This document shows, piece after piece, positions 1 through 12,261 of a stretch of 42,325 bases of DNA. Below the pieces are notes generated by a model that made no database searches, was not told the DNA's origin, and saw nothing but the letters and a program-made list of their open reading frames with translations. The DNA lies in contig JAUCBJ010007529.1 of the NCBI GenBank assembly GCA_032718475.1, positions 1 through 42,325 of the forward strand, written 5' to 3'. The position numbers and the translations under genes were made by a program. The DNA is from Nemertoderma westbladi (Eukaryota > Xenacoelomorpha > Nemertodermatida > Nemertodermatidae). The first letter of the stretch is position 1. Each line of letters opens with the position of its first letter.

Positions 1-320
1 TTTTTTCTTAAAATCGCTAATCCATTATAATTTAGCGTATTGCGCCAAAAGTATTTTTAAATTGTAGCAAATTACCTCCGCTATCTTTTTTCTTAACATT
101 TATAATTAAAATTACGAATTTTAAGGGTCGAAAAATGTCGCGTAATTTTGGCCCTTTTTTTCATTTTTTTTTGGGGCCAAAAATGACCCCCTCTTAAAAG
201 ATAGAAAAAAAAATTACGGCAAAGAATATACCAATTTTATTGAATTTGGACCATCAGAACCGAAGTTAGAGCGATTTTAGTGAAAAAATAAAAAAAAATT
301 TTTTTACAAAAAAATAAGAA

Positions 321-395
321 TGGTCAATATTGGATTTCGTACCCACGAACTTAGGTTTCATTAACATGATTGATAACCACTAGACTACGTGAACA
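321..395 (-). other. tRNA-like block with A box, unit 1
   Basis: On the minus strand it contains TAGTCTAGTGG, an exact match to the tRNA A-box consensus, and about 45 nt later GGTACGAAATCC, one substitution and one insertion away from a B box. The 3' acceptor-like arm TGACC is present, but the 5' arm is mutated in this unit. A T7 run lies just downstream on the same strand, as for Pol III termination. The D, anticodon and T stems are degenerate, so this is tRNA-derived rather than a functional tRNA. Confidence 0.4.
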
Positions 396-1219
396 ATATA
401 ATTTGAAATTTTCGAGTGACTATTTTTAAACATCAATAACTTCGGTTCTATTGGGCCGTTTGATCTGAATCTTTTTTCATTGGATAGAGGATAGATTGTA
501 GTGTGTGAAATAGGATACAACTTGGGAAAAGACGCATGTGCACATAGTTCAAATTGCACTTAAATAGTGCACATTTTTTCGATATTTCAAACACTATTAT
601 TTCAAGTTCTATACATCCTAGAATGTTATTTTTTGGGTTAAAATGTAGTTTGGAATGATTTCTAACTATAATCTTAACATTTGTTTATCTTTTTATGTCT
701 ATAAAGAGACTTAAAATGTCCATGAATATGGTCCAAAATCGCAAATGTCGCGATTTATTAAATTGGATTTTTGACACTTTTAGCAACTGACAATTGATCA
801 TGCACCATCGTAGATCGGTAGAGAATAGACATAAGTGTGTTAAATAGGAACCACCTTTAGGATCCGCTAAAGTGCACTTGTGCAAATATGTGTGCAAATG
901 TGCAATTTTTTTTAATAAGGTCAAATGGTGTATTATTGGGTTCTTTTCGTTGCAGATAGTTTATTTTCATATTAATATGTTGTTTGGACCTTACTGAGCG
1001 CATTAGGAGTATGTGTACAAATAACCGGTCCTTATAAGGGTTCAATTGTATAAATTAATAATAAATAAGGTTGTAATATTCTAAAAACCAGTGTGATCTT
1101 AAATGAACTTTAAACAATAAATAGAGATCAGATAACAAATGGACCACACAATTTATTAAAAAACTCGCACCTCTTCGGACTTAATATATTGCTTCAATTT
1201 TATTCAACAGTAGATATTT

Positions 1220-1267
1220 GGGGGAAGTTAGATAAACTGCATTTATGCAGTGAATCTAACTTCCCCC
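1220..1267. other. 48-nt hairpin, unit 1
   Basis: Outer arms GGGGGAAGTTAGAT and ATCTAACTTCCCCC pair perfectly over 14 bp. Inside them, ACTGCAT and ATGCAGT pair over 7 bp around a 2-nt loop, separated from the outer stem by a small asymmetric internal loop. Confidence 0.9.
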
Positions 1268-1757
1268 TTCATGATATAATATACCAAAGACACACTCTTT
1301 GGAGGACCTGTTGTTTACTATGTAGACTTTGTTCAACCTAAACAACTTAAGTCAGATTAACAATATTATCCTGTAAAATTTCTAAGCAATGACTGGTATG
1401 AAAAATGCTGATCTTCGAACTATGGTTCTGTAATTAAATTTTATTACTTCAACTTTTATACGGATTTACCAGTAAAAGAAACCTAGAATCTATTATCACA
1501 ATGTAACAGTATCAATAACCATATCTATTATATGTAGATCGTAACAGAAACAGCCTCGATTCACGTATTATAATTTCAGAGCTGAAATGTTTCGGTGACT
1601 ATAACTTACAGATTTCGTATCATACGTACTAACGACTGAGTAGAATATATTAATATTAATGGGTCACCGGTATATAGAACAAGTGAACACTGGGAGCGAA
1701 AATATATTACATAAAATTTCGAGTAATATAAAATTAACGAGTGTCATTCAACCTATA

Positions 1758-1784
1758 CCCCCCCCCCCCCCCCCCCCCCCCCCC
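1758..1784 (+). repeat. Poly-C tract, unit 1
   Basis: C27 run where units 3 and 4 have an interrupted pyrimidine stretch. Confidence 0.95.
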
Positions 1785-1883
1785 TCCACGCTTTTCCCTT
1801 TACCTCGTGGTCTTTCTTTAAGTATATCTATATTGAGGGGCCCACCTTGGTGGGAAGAAATATCTTTTAAAAACATTCAGTAA

Positions 1884-1915
1884 GGGCGGCGTCGAGTGAG
1901 GTGAATTCGCCGCCC
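1884..1915. other. GC hairpin, unit 1
   Basis: Arms GGGCGGCG and CGCCGCCC pair over 8 bp around a 16-nt loop containing GAGTGAGGTGAAT. A CCCACC-TT-GGTGGG mini-hairpin lies about 40 nt upstream. Confidence 0.88.
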
Positions 1916-3276
1916 CTCTAAAGGACGCAGTCTACATGCTGGACGCGTAGTTACTGCGAAAACGGTGTCCCCCCCCCATTCGACCTATTTCCAGAGGTAC
2001 GATTTTCTCGATTTTTCGAGGGGAGACGCGTAATGCCAAAAAAATAAGATTCTTCAGAGCTTTTAGCGAATCTATCGTTTTGACGGACATGACGGACAAT
2101 TGTCTGGTTTTTTTGTCTTTTTTTCACTAGGACTCTTAAAAAACCTCTATTTGACGCATCCAGAGACACCGGGAATCGAAAGAGGGGGTCTAAATTAGAC
2201 GTTTCCACTTCTTGGAATACCCCGCCTCCGGGCTTGTTTTCCGGCTATTGTCCGTCAAAGTTGAAAAAACGGACAAAATGACTTTGCGGGATCCGTAATA
2301 ACTCGGCTACTATTTATCGTACGGGAACGAAAGTAACGCGGTTGGAATGATGACGAGTGGGTCTACCTTCGTATCGAATGGGGGTAAGAGATTTATTAAA
2401 ATTTCGGGTGGAAAAAGGGGCCGTAAATTTGTACGTTTTTGTCCGTCTTTTTTCGAAATTTTATTTCCGAAATGTTTAATTTGACAACGCGGGTCGGATT
2501 CCACTAATTCTTTTTTGAAACTCGTAGGAGACCATTGGGGCTACGTTCGTATCGAGTGGGGGTACAACAAATATGTCGACAATAGGGGCCAAAAAGGGCC
2601 AGAATATGAAAAATAGTTTTTATCGAATATTTTTTTATTTTTCACTTTAGTTGGTTAAGGTACATTTTATACGGTCAATATCGATACGGGGAATTCAAAT
2701 ATGCTATCGGTTTTGCTGCGCAAATGATATAAAAAAAATGAGGGCCATTATTAAAATTTCGCGTTTCAAACTCACTGCGCGGGAACTCGTCCAGCTCGCA
2801 AACTACTTAACTTACGGGAGATTTGTTTACACAGACTTATAGAGCTTTAAATTATCTATCTAACAGCGTTAATTAGAGCGCCGTAGCTTATATACAACTG
2901 GTGCGGCAGACGATCGTGTGAAATAAAATATTTATAAAAAGGGACGAAAAATTTTTTTTTTCTAATAAATCACTACTCCATTATAATTTAGCGTATTGCG
3001 CCAAAAGTACATTTAAAATGTAGCAAATTACCTCCGCTATCTTTTTTCTTAACATATATAATTAAAATTAACAATTTTAAGGGTCGAAAAATATCGCGTA
3101 ATTTTGGCCCTTTTTTTTCATTTTTTTTGGGGCCAAAAATGACCCCCTCTCAAAAGATAGAAAAAAAAATTACGGCAAAGAATATACCAATTTTATTGAA
3201 TTTGGACCACCAGAACCGAAGTTAGAGCGATTTTAGTGAAAAAATAAAAAAAAATTTTTTTACAAAAAATTAAGAA

Positions 3277-3352
3277 TGGCCAATATTGGATTTCGTACCC
3301 GCGACCTTAGGTTTCAATAACGTGATTGATAACCACTAGACTATGTGACCAA
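3277..3352 (-). other. tRNA-like block with A box, unit 2
   Basis: Same block as in unit 1. Here the ends GGTCA and TGGCC can pair with one G-U, and TCAAT/ATTGA can form an anticodon-like stem. The A box is exact. Confidence 0.42.
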
Positions 3353-4175
3353 GAGAATTTGAAATTTTCGAGTGACTATGTTTAAACATCAATAACTTCG
3401 GTTTTACTGGGCCGTTTGATCTGAAACTTTTTTCAATGGATAGAGGATAGATTGTAGTGTTTGAAATAGGATACAACTTGAGAAAAGACGCATGTGCACT
3501 TAGTGCAAAATGCACTTAAATATTCGACATTTTTTCGATATTTCAAACACTATTATTTCCAGTTCTATTCATCGTAGAATGTTATTTTTTGGATTAAAAT
3601 GTAGTTTGGAATGATTTCTAACTATAATCTTAACATTTGTTTATCTTTTTATGTCTATAAAGTGACTTAAAATGTCCATGAATATGGTCCAAAATCGCGA
3701 ATGTCGCGATTTATTAAATTGGATTTTTGACACTTTTAGCGACTGACACTTGATCATGCACCATCGTAGATCAGTAGAGAATAGACATAAGTGTGTTAAA
3801 TAGGAACCACCTTTAGGATCCGCTAAAGTGCACTTGTGCAAATATGTGTGCAAATGTGCAATTTTTTTTAATAAGGTCAAATGGTGTATTATTGGGTTCT
3901 TTTCGTTGCAGATAATTTATTTTCATATTAATATGTTGTATGGACCTTACTGAGCGCATTAGGAGTATGTGTACAAATAACCGGTCCTTATAAGGGTTCG
4001 ATTGTATAAATTAATAATAAATAAGGTTGTAATATTCTAAAAACCAGTGTGATCTTAAATGAACTTTAAACAATAAATAGAGATAAGATAACAAATGGAC
4101 CACACAATTTATTAAAAAACTCGAACCTTTTCGGACTTAATATATGGCTTCAATTTTATTCAACAGTAGATATTT

Positions 4176-4223
4176 GGGGGAAGTTAGATAAACTGCATTT
4201 ATGCAGTGAATCTAACTTCCCCC
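4176..4223. other. 48-nt hairpin, unit 2
   Basis: Identical to the unit 1 hairpin. Confidence 0.9.
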
Positions 4224-4732
4224 TTCATGATATAATATACCAAAGACACACTCTTTGGAGGACCTGTTGTTTACTATGTAGACTTTGTTCAACCTAAACA
4301 ACTTAAGTCAGATTAACAATATATCCTGTAAAATTTCTAAGCAATGACTGGTATGAATAATGCTGATCTTCGAACTATGGTTCTGTAATTAAATTTTATT
4401 ACTTCAACATTTATACGGATTTACCAGTGAAAGAAACCTAGAATCCATTATCACAATGTAACAGTATCAATAACCATATCTATTCTATGTAGATCATAAG
4501 AGAGACATCCTTGATTCATATATTATAATTTCCGAGCTGCAATGTTTCGGTGACTATAACTTACAGACTTCGTATTATGTACAAACGACTGAGTAGTATA
4601 TATTAATATTAATGGGTTACCGGTATATAGAACGAGTGTAGACTGGGAGCGAAAATATATTACATACAATTTCGAGTAATATAAAATTAACGAGTCCAGT
4701 TCGTCTCCCCTCGTGTCATTCGACGCATACCA

Positions 4733-4753
4733 CCCCCCCCCCCCCCCCCCCCC
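4733..4753 (+). repeat. Poly-C tract, unit 2
   Basis: C21 run at the same place as the unit 1 tract. Confidence 0.95.
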
Positions 4754-4852
4754 GTCCACGCTTTTCCCTTTACCTCGTGGTCTTTCTTTAAGTATAACTT
4801 CATTTTGGGTCCACCTTGGTGGGAAGAAACATTTTTTAAAAACATTCAGTAA

Positions 4853-4884
4853 GGGCGGCGTCGAGTGAGGTGAATTCGCCGCCC
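4853..4884. other. GC hairpin, unit 2
   Basis: Same arms and loop as unit 1, in otherwise AT-rich DNA. Confidence 0.88.
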
Positions 4885-6247
4885 CTCTAAAGGACGCAGT
4901 CTACATAGAGGACGCGTAGTTACTGCGAAAACGGTGTTCCCCCCCCCATTCGACCTATTTCCAGAGGTACGATTTTCTTGATTTTTCGAGGGGGGACGCG
5001 TAATGCCAAAAAAATAAGATTCTTCAGAGCTTTTAGCGAATCTATCGTTTTGACGGACATGACGGACAATTGTCTGGTTTTTTTGTCTTTTTTTCACTAG
5101 GACTCTTAAAAAACCTCTATTTGACGCATCCAGAGACACCGAGAATCGAAAGAGGGGGTCTAAATTAGACTTTTCCACATCTTGGAATACCCCGCCTCCG
5201 GGCTTGTTTTCCGTCTATTGTCCGTCAAAGTTGAAAAAACGGACAAAATGACTTTGCGGAATCCGCTATAACTCGGCTAATATTAATCGTACGGGGACGA
5301 AAGTAACGCGGTTGGAAAGGGGAAGAGTGGTACTACCTTCGTATCGAATGGGGGTAAGAGATTTAATAAAATTTCGGGTGGAAAAAGGGGCCGTAAATTT
5401 TTACGTTTTTGTCCGTCTTTTTTCGAAATTTTATTTCCGAAATGTTTAATTTGACAACGCGGGTAGGATTCCACTAATTCTTTTTTGAAACTCGTAGAAG
5501 ACCATTGGGGCTACGTTCCTATCGAGTGGGGGTACAAAAAATATGTTGACAATAGGGGCCAAAAAGGGCCAGAATATGAAAAATAGTTTTTATCGAATTA
5601 TTTTTTATTTTTCACTTTAGTTGGTTAAGGTACATTTTATATGGTCAATATCGATACGGGGAATTCAAATATGCTATCGGTTTTGCTCCGCGGACGCTAT
5701 TAAAAAAATGAGGGCCAATATTAAAATTTCGCGTTTCAAACTCGCTGCGCGGGAACACGTCTAGCTCGAAAACTACTCAACGTCTGGGAAACGTATTTAA
5801 ACATTCTTATAGAGCGTTAAATTATCTATCTTTCAGCGTTAGTTACAACGCCGTAGCTATTATACAACTGGAGCGGCAGACGATCGTGTGAAATAAAATA
5901 TTTATAAAAGGGACGAAAAAAATTTTTTTTTCCTTAAAATCGCTAATCCATTATAATTTAGCGTATTGCGCCAAAAGTATTTTTAAATTGTAGCAAATTA
6001 CCTCCGCTATCTTTTTTCTTAACATTTATAATTAAAATTACGAATTTTAAGGGCCGAAAAATATCGCGTAATTTTGGCCCTTTTTTTCATTTTTTTTTGG
6101 GGCCAAAAATGACCCCCTCTCAAAAGATAGAAAAAAAAATTGCGGCAAAGAATATACAAATTTTATTGAATTTGGACCATCAGAACCGAAGTTAGAGCGA
6201 TTTTAGTGAAAAAATAAAAACATTTTTTTTTTGCAAAAAATTAAGAA

Positions 6248-6322
6248 TGGCCAATATTGGATTTCGTACCCACGAACTTAGGTTTCATTAACGTGATTGA
6301 TAACCACTAGACTATGTGACCA
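6248..6322 (-). other. tRNA-like block with A box, unit 3
   Basis: Same block, with exact A box, a B-box-like motif and acceptor-like ends GGTCA and TGGCC on the minus strand. Confidence 0.4.
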
Positions 6323-7147
6323 AGAGAATTTGAAATTTTCGAGTGACTATTTTAAAACATCAATAACTTCGGTTCTACTGGGCCGTTTGATCTGAAACTT
6401 TTTTCATTGGATAGAGGATAGATTGTAGTGTGTGAAATAGGATACAACTTGGGAAAAGACGCATGTGCACTTAGTGAAAAATGCACTTAAATAGTGCACA
6501 TTTTTTCGATAATTCAAACACTATTATTTCAAGTTCTATACATCCTAGAATGTTATTTTTTGGGTTAAAATGTAGTTTGGAGTAATTTCTAACTATAATC
6601 TTAACATTTGTTTATCTTTTTATGTCTATAAAGTGACTTAAAATGTCCATGAATATGGTCCAAAATCGCAAATGTCGCGATTTATTAAATTGGATTTTTG
6701 ACACTTTTAGCGACTGACACTTGATCATGCACCATCGTAGATCGGTAGAGAATAGACATAAGTGTGTTAAATAGGAACCACCTTTAGGATCCACTAAAGT
6801 GCACTTGTGCAAATAAGTGTGCAAAAGTGCAATTTTTTTAATAAGATCAAATGGTGTATTATTGGGTTCTTTTCGTTGCAGATAGTTTATTTTCATATTA
6901 ATATGTTGTTTGGACCTTACTGAGCGCATTAGGGACATGTGTACCAATAACCGGTACTTATAAGGGTTCGATTGGGTAAATTAATAAAACATAAGGTTGT
7001 AATATTCTAAAAAAACAGTGTGATCTTAAATGAATTTTAAACAATAAATAGAGATCAGATAACAAATGGACCATACAATTTATTAAAAAAAATCGCACCT
7101 CTTTGGACTTAATATATGGCTTCAATTTTATTCAACAGTAGATATTT

Positions 7148-7195
7148 GGGGGAAGTTAGATAAACTGCATTTATGCAGTGAATCTAACTTCCCCC
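7148..7195. other. 48-nt hairpin, unit 3
   Basis: Identical to the unit 1 hairpin, although other parts of this unit have diverged. Confidence 0.9.
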
Positions 7196-7819
7196 TTCAT
7201 GATATAATATACCAAAGACAAACTCTTTGGAGGACCTTTTGTTTATTATGTAGACTTTGTTAAACCTAAACAACTTAAGTCAGATTAACAATATTATCCT
7301 GTAAAATTTCTAAGCAATGACTGGTATAAAAAATGCTCATCTTCGAACTATGGTTCTGTAATTAAATTTTATTACTTCAACATTAATAGGGATTTACCAA
7401 TGAAAGAAACCTAGAATCCATTATCACAATGTAACAGTATCAATAACCATATCTATTCTATGTAGATCATAAGAGAGACATCCTTGATTCATATATTATA
7501 ATTTCCGAGCTGAAATGTTTCGGTGACTATAACTTACAGGCTTCGTATTATGTACAAACGACTGAGTAGTATATATTAATATTAATGGGTTACCGGTATA
7601 TAGAACGAGTGTAGACTGGGAGCGAAAATATATTACATACAATTTCGAGTAATATAAAATTAACGAGTCCAGTTCGTCTCCCCTCGTGTTAACCGACCCA
7701 TACCCCCATCCTTCCCCCTCCCTCCACGCGTTTCCCTTTACCTCGTGGTCTTTCGTCAAGTATATATTCCGTGTGGGTCCACCTTGGTGGGATGAAACCA
7801 TTTTCACTTTTATACAATC

Positions 7820-7850
7820 GCGGCCGTGTGAGTGAGGTGAATACGGCCGC
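7820..7850. other. GC hairpin, unit 3, with co-changed arms
   Basis: Arms here are GCGGCCGT and ACGGCCGC, still pairing over 8 bp around the conserved GAGTGAGGTGAAT loop core. Six of eight base pairs differ from the other units, with both partners changed. Confidence 0.88.
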
Positions 7851-9215
7851 TCCTAATACCGGAGGATCTATAACGTTATCCCGAAAACGAGGGTTTCCCA
7901 TGGTAACTCCTAAACTAGCCACTATTTTTTCTTTATTTTCGTTTTGGAGGCGCGCGGGCCTATTCTAAGACGCTTAGCTTGGCCCTTTTTTTCAATCTAT
8001 TTGTTTGACGGACATGACGGACAATTTTCGTTCCGATTTTTGTCGATTTTAACATTAGGTTCTATGTAAACTACAAAAACCACGGGCGAAAGTACTTTTT
8101 TTATCGTTGAAACATGAAGAGGGACTCCAAATTAGATGTTTACAGCTTTAAAAATGGGGGGTCCCCGAGTTACTTTTCCGTCTATTGTCCGTCAAAGTTA
8201 GAAAAACGGACAAAATGACTTTGCGGGAACCACTACAACTCGGCTAATATTAATCGTACGGGCACGAAAGTAACGCAGTTGGAAAGGGGAAGAGTGGCGC
8301 TATCTTCGTATCGAATGGGGGTAAGATATTTACTAATATTTCGAGTGGAAAAAGGGGCCGTAACTTTGTCTGTTTTTTTCCATCTTTTTTATATATTTTA
8401 TATTTCCGAAATTTTTATTTCGAAAACGCGAGTAGGAATCCGCCAATTCTTTTTCGGAATGCATAAAACACCACAGGGGCTACGATCCTATCGAATGGGG
8501 GTACAAAAAATAAGTAGGCAAAGGGGTCCAAAAAGGGCCAGAAAATGATAAAATGTTTATAACTAATAACTTTTTTATTTTCGACTCTAGAAGGTTAAGG
8601 TTTATTTTATACGGTGAATATCGATACGTGGAATCCAAATATTCGATTGGTTTTGCTGCGCAAGCGATATTAAAAAATTGAGGGCCAATATTAAAATTTC
8701 GCGTTTCAAACTCGCTGCGCGGGAACTCGTCTAGCTCGAAAACTACTCAACGTCTGGGAAACGTATTTAAACAGACTTATAGAGCGTTAAATTATCTATC
8801 TTTCAGCGTTAGTTACAGCGCCGTAGCTATTATACAACTGGTGCGGCAGACGATCGTGTGAAATAAAATATTTATAAAAGAGACGAAAAAAAATTTTTTT
8901 TTCTTATAATCGCTAATCCATTATAATTTCGCGTATAGCGCCAAAAGTATATTTAAAATGTAGCAAATTACCTCCGCTATCTTTTTTCTTAACATTTATA
9001 ATTAAAATTACGAATTTTAAGGGTCGAAAAATATCGAGTAATTCTGGCCTTTTTTTTTCATTTTTTTTGGGGCCAAAAATGACCCCCTCTCAAAAGATAG
9101 AAAAAAAAATTACGGCAAAGAATATACAAATTTTATTGAATTTGGACCACCAGAACCGAAGTTAGAGCGATTTTAGTGAAAAAATAAAAAAAAATTTTTT
9201 ACAAAAAATTAAGAA

Positions 9216-9291
9216 TGGCCAATATTGGATTTCGTACCCGCGAACTTAGGTTTCATTAACGTGATTGATAACCACTAGACTATGTGACCAA
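9216..9291 (-). other. tRNA-like block with A box, unit 4
   Basis: Same block, with exact A box, B-box-like motif and pairing ends. A T-rich stretch follows on the minus strand. Confidence 0.4.
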
Positions 9292-10110
9292 GTGAATTTG
9301 AAATTTTCGAGTGACTATTTTAAAACATCAATAACTTCGGTTCTACTGGGCCGTTTGATCTGAAACTTTTTTCATTGGATAGAGGATAGATTGTAGTGTG
9401 TGAAATAGGATACAACTTGGGAAAAGACGCATGTGCACTTAGTGCAAAATGCACTTAAATGGTGCACATTTTTTCGATAATTCAAACAGTATTATTTCAA
9501 GTTCTATACATCCTAGAATGTTAGTTTTTGGGTTAAAATGTATTTTGGAGTGATTTCTAACTATAATCTTAACATTTGTTTATCTTTTTATGTCTATAAA
9601 GTGACTTAAAATGTCCATGAATATGGTCCGAAATCGCAAATGTCGCGATTTATTAAATTTCATTTTTGACACTTTTAGCGACTGACACTTGATCATGCAC
9701 TATCGTAGATCGGTAGAGGATAGACAAAAGTGTGTTAATTAGGAACCACCTTTAGGATCCGCTAAAGTGCACTTGTGCAAATATGTGTGCAAATGTGCAA
9801 TTTTTTGTAATAAGGTCAAATGGTGTATTATTGGGTTCTTTTCGTTGCAGATAGTTTATTTTCATATTAATATGTTGTTTGGACCTTAATGAGCGCATTA
9901 GAAGTATGTGTACAAATAACCGGTCCTTATAAGGGTTCAATTTGTTAAATTAATAAAAAATAAGGTTGAAATATTCTAAAAAACCAGTGTGATTTTAAAT
10001 GAACCTTAAATAATAAATAGAGATCCGATAACAAATGTACCACACAATTTATTAAAAAACTCGCACCTTTTTGGACTTATCGCTTCAATTTTATTCAACA
10101 GTGGATATTT

Positions 10111-10158
10111 GGGGGAAGTTAGATGAACTGCATTTATGCAGTGATTCTAACTTCCCCC
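10111..10158. other. 48-nt hairpin, unit 4
   Basis: Outer stem GGGGGAAGTTAGA/TCTAACTTCCCCC is intact over 13 bp and the inner ACTGCAT/ATGCAGT stem is intact. Two changes, A to G and A to T, fall at the stem junction. Confidence 0.9.
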
Positions 10159-10790
10159 TTTTTAATATAAAATACCAAAGGCAGATTCTTTGGAGGACCT
10201 GTTGTTTACTATGTAGACTTTGTTCAACCTAAACAACTAAAGTCAGATTAACAATATTATCCTGTAAAATTGCTAAGCAATGAGTGGTATGAATAATGCT
10301 GATCTTCGAACTATGGTTCTGAAATTAAATTTCATTACTTCAACATTTATAGGGATTTACCAGTGAAAGAAACCTAGAATCCATTTTCACAATGTAACAG
10401 TATCAATAACCATATCTATTCTATGTAGATCATAAGAGAGACATCCTTGATTCATATATTATAATTTCCGAGCTGAAATGTTTCGGTGGCTATAAATTTC
10501 AGACTTCGTATTATGTACAAACGACTGAGTAGTATATATTAATATTAAGGAGTTACCGGTATATAGAACAAGTGTACACTGGGAGCGAAAATATATTACA
10601 TAAAATTTAGAGTAATATAAAATTAACGAGTCCAGTTCGTCTCCCCTCTTGTCATGTCATTCGACCCATACCCCATATCTTTCCTCTTCCCTCCATCATT
10701 TTTCCCTTTACCTCGTGGTATTTCGTTAAGTATAACTTCATTATGGGTCCGCCTTGGTGGGAAGAAATATCTTTTAAAAACATTCAGTAA

Positions 10791-10822
10791 GGGCGGCGTC
10801 GAGTGAGGTGAATTCGCCGCCC
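10791..10822. other. GC hairpin, unit 4
   Basis: Arms GGGCGGCG/CGCCGCCC with the same loop as unit 1. Confidence 0.88.
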
Positions 10823-12185
10823 CTCTAAAGGACGCAGTCTACATAGAGGACGCGTAGTTACTGCGAAAACGGTGTTCCCCCCCCATTCGACCTATTTCCA
10901 GCCGTACGATTTTCTCGATTTTTCGAGGGGGGACGCGTAATGCCAAAAAAATAAGATTCTTCAGAGCTTTTAGCGAATCTATCGTTTTGACGGACATGAC
11001 GGACAATTGTCTGGTTTTTTTGTCTTTTTTTCACTAGGACTCTTAAAAAACCTCTATTTGACGCATCCAGAGACACCGAGAATCGAAAGAGGGGGTCTAA
11101 ATTAGACGTTTCCACATCTTGGAATACCCCGCCTCCGGGCTTGTTTTCCGTCTATTGTCCGTCAAAGTTGAAAAAACGGACAAAATGACTTTGCGGAATC
11201 CGCTATAACTCGGCTAATATTAATCGTACGGGGACGAAAGTAACGCGGTTGGAAAGGGGAAGAGTGGTACTACCTTCGTATCGAATGGGGGTAAGATATT
11301 TATTAAAATTTCGGGTGGAAAAAAGGGGCCGTAAATTTCTACGTTTTTGTCCGTCTTTTTTCGAAATTTTATTTCCGAAATATTTAATTTGACAACGCGG
11401 GTAGGAATCCACTAATTCTTTTTTGAAACTCGTAGAAGACCATTGGGGCTACGTTCCTATCGAGTGGGGGTACAAAAAATATGTCGACAATAGGGGCCAA
11501 AAAGGGCCAGAATATGAAAAATAGTTTTTATCGAATAATTTTTTATTTTTTACTTTAGTTGGTTAACGTAGATTCTATTCAGTCAATATCGATACGGGGA
11601 ATTCAAATATGCTATCGGTTTTGCTCCGCGGACGCTATTAAAAAAATAAGGGCCAAAAATAAAATTTCGCGCTTCAAACTCGCTTCGCGGGAAATCGTCT
11701 AGCTCGAAAACTACTTAATTTACGGGAGATTTGTTTACACAGACTTATAGTGCGTTAAATTATCTATCTAACAGCGTTAATTACAGCGCCGAAGCTATTA
11801 TACAACTGGAGCGGCAGACGATCGTGTGAAATATAATATTTATAAAAAAGGGACGAAAAACGTTTTTTTCTTAATAATCTGCTGTTCTATTATAATTTAG
11901 CTCTTTGCGCCAAAACTACCTGTAAAATGTAGCAAATTAACTCCGCTATCTTTTTTCTTAACATTTATAATTAAAATTACGAATTTTAAGGGTCGAAAAA
12001 TATCGCGTAATTTTGGCCCTTTTTTTCATTTTTTTTTGGGGCCAAAAATGACCCCCTCTCAAAAGATAGAAAAAAAAATTACGGCAAAGAATATACAAAT
12101 TTTATTGAATTTGGACCATCAGAACCGAAGTTAGAGCGATTTTAGTAAAAAAATAAAAAAATTTTTTTTTACAAAAAAATAAGAA

Positions 12186-12261
12186 TGGTCAATATTGGAT
12201 TTCGTACCCACGAACTTAGGTTTCATTAACATGATTGATAACCACTAGACTACGTGACCAA
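12186..12261 (-). other. tRNA-like block with A box, unit 5
   Basis: Same block. The ends TGGTCA and TGACCA are perfectly complementary in this unit, and a T7 run follows on the minus strand. Confidence 0.42.

Larger units (their letters stand above)
1..2951 (+). repeat. ~2.97 kb tandem repeat, unit 1
   Basis: First of five head-to-tail copies. The landmark CCATTATAATTTAGCG falls at 22, 2978, 5948 and 8918, with a variant near 11887, giving a period of about 2956-2970. In order the unit holds a T-rich start, a tRNA-like block on the minus strand, a 48-nt hairpin (1220), a poly-C tract (1758-1784), a CCACC/GGTGG mini-hairpin, a GC hairpin (1884), several GACGGACA/TGTCCGTC motifs, and two partly duplicated blocks around ATCGARTGGGGGTA. 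Only short unrecognised open frames occur. The window may begin inside the unit. Confidence 0.95.
2952..5922 (+). repeat. ~2.97 kb tandem repeat, unit 2
   Basis: Nearly identical to unit 1 along its length, with scattered substitutions and small indels. The poly-C tract lies at 4733-4753, the 48-nt hairpin at 4176 and the GC hairpin at 4853. Minus-strand open frames of 79 to 110 codons are shared with other units but match no family I recognise. Confidence 0.95.
5923..8893 (+). repeat. ~2.97 kb tandem repeat, unit 3 (divergent 3' third)
   Basis: The first ~1.75 kb closely follows units 1 and 2. From about 7690 to 8560 the sequence is strongly diverged, while the order of elements is kept: CCACC/GGTGG hairpin, GC hairpin, GACGGACA motifs and the GGGGGTA blocks. 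The last ~300 bp return to the common sequence. This mosaic pattern suggests exchange between subfamilies. Confidence 0.93.
8894..11862 (+). repeat. ~2.97 kb tandem repeat, unit 4
   Basis: Follows units 1 and 2, including their version of the 3' third. In place of the poly-C tract it has a mixed pyrimidine stretch (about 10668-10705). The 48-nt hairpin at 10111 carries small changes also seen in unit 5. Confidence 0.95.

Noticed and set aside
4846-11412. 60-110 codon minus-strand frames in the 3' part of satellite units
   Set aside because: Not kept in units 3 and 5, cross the GC hairpin and base runs, and have no recognisable domain.
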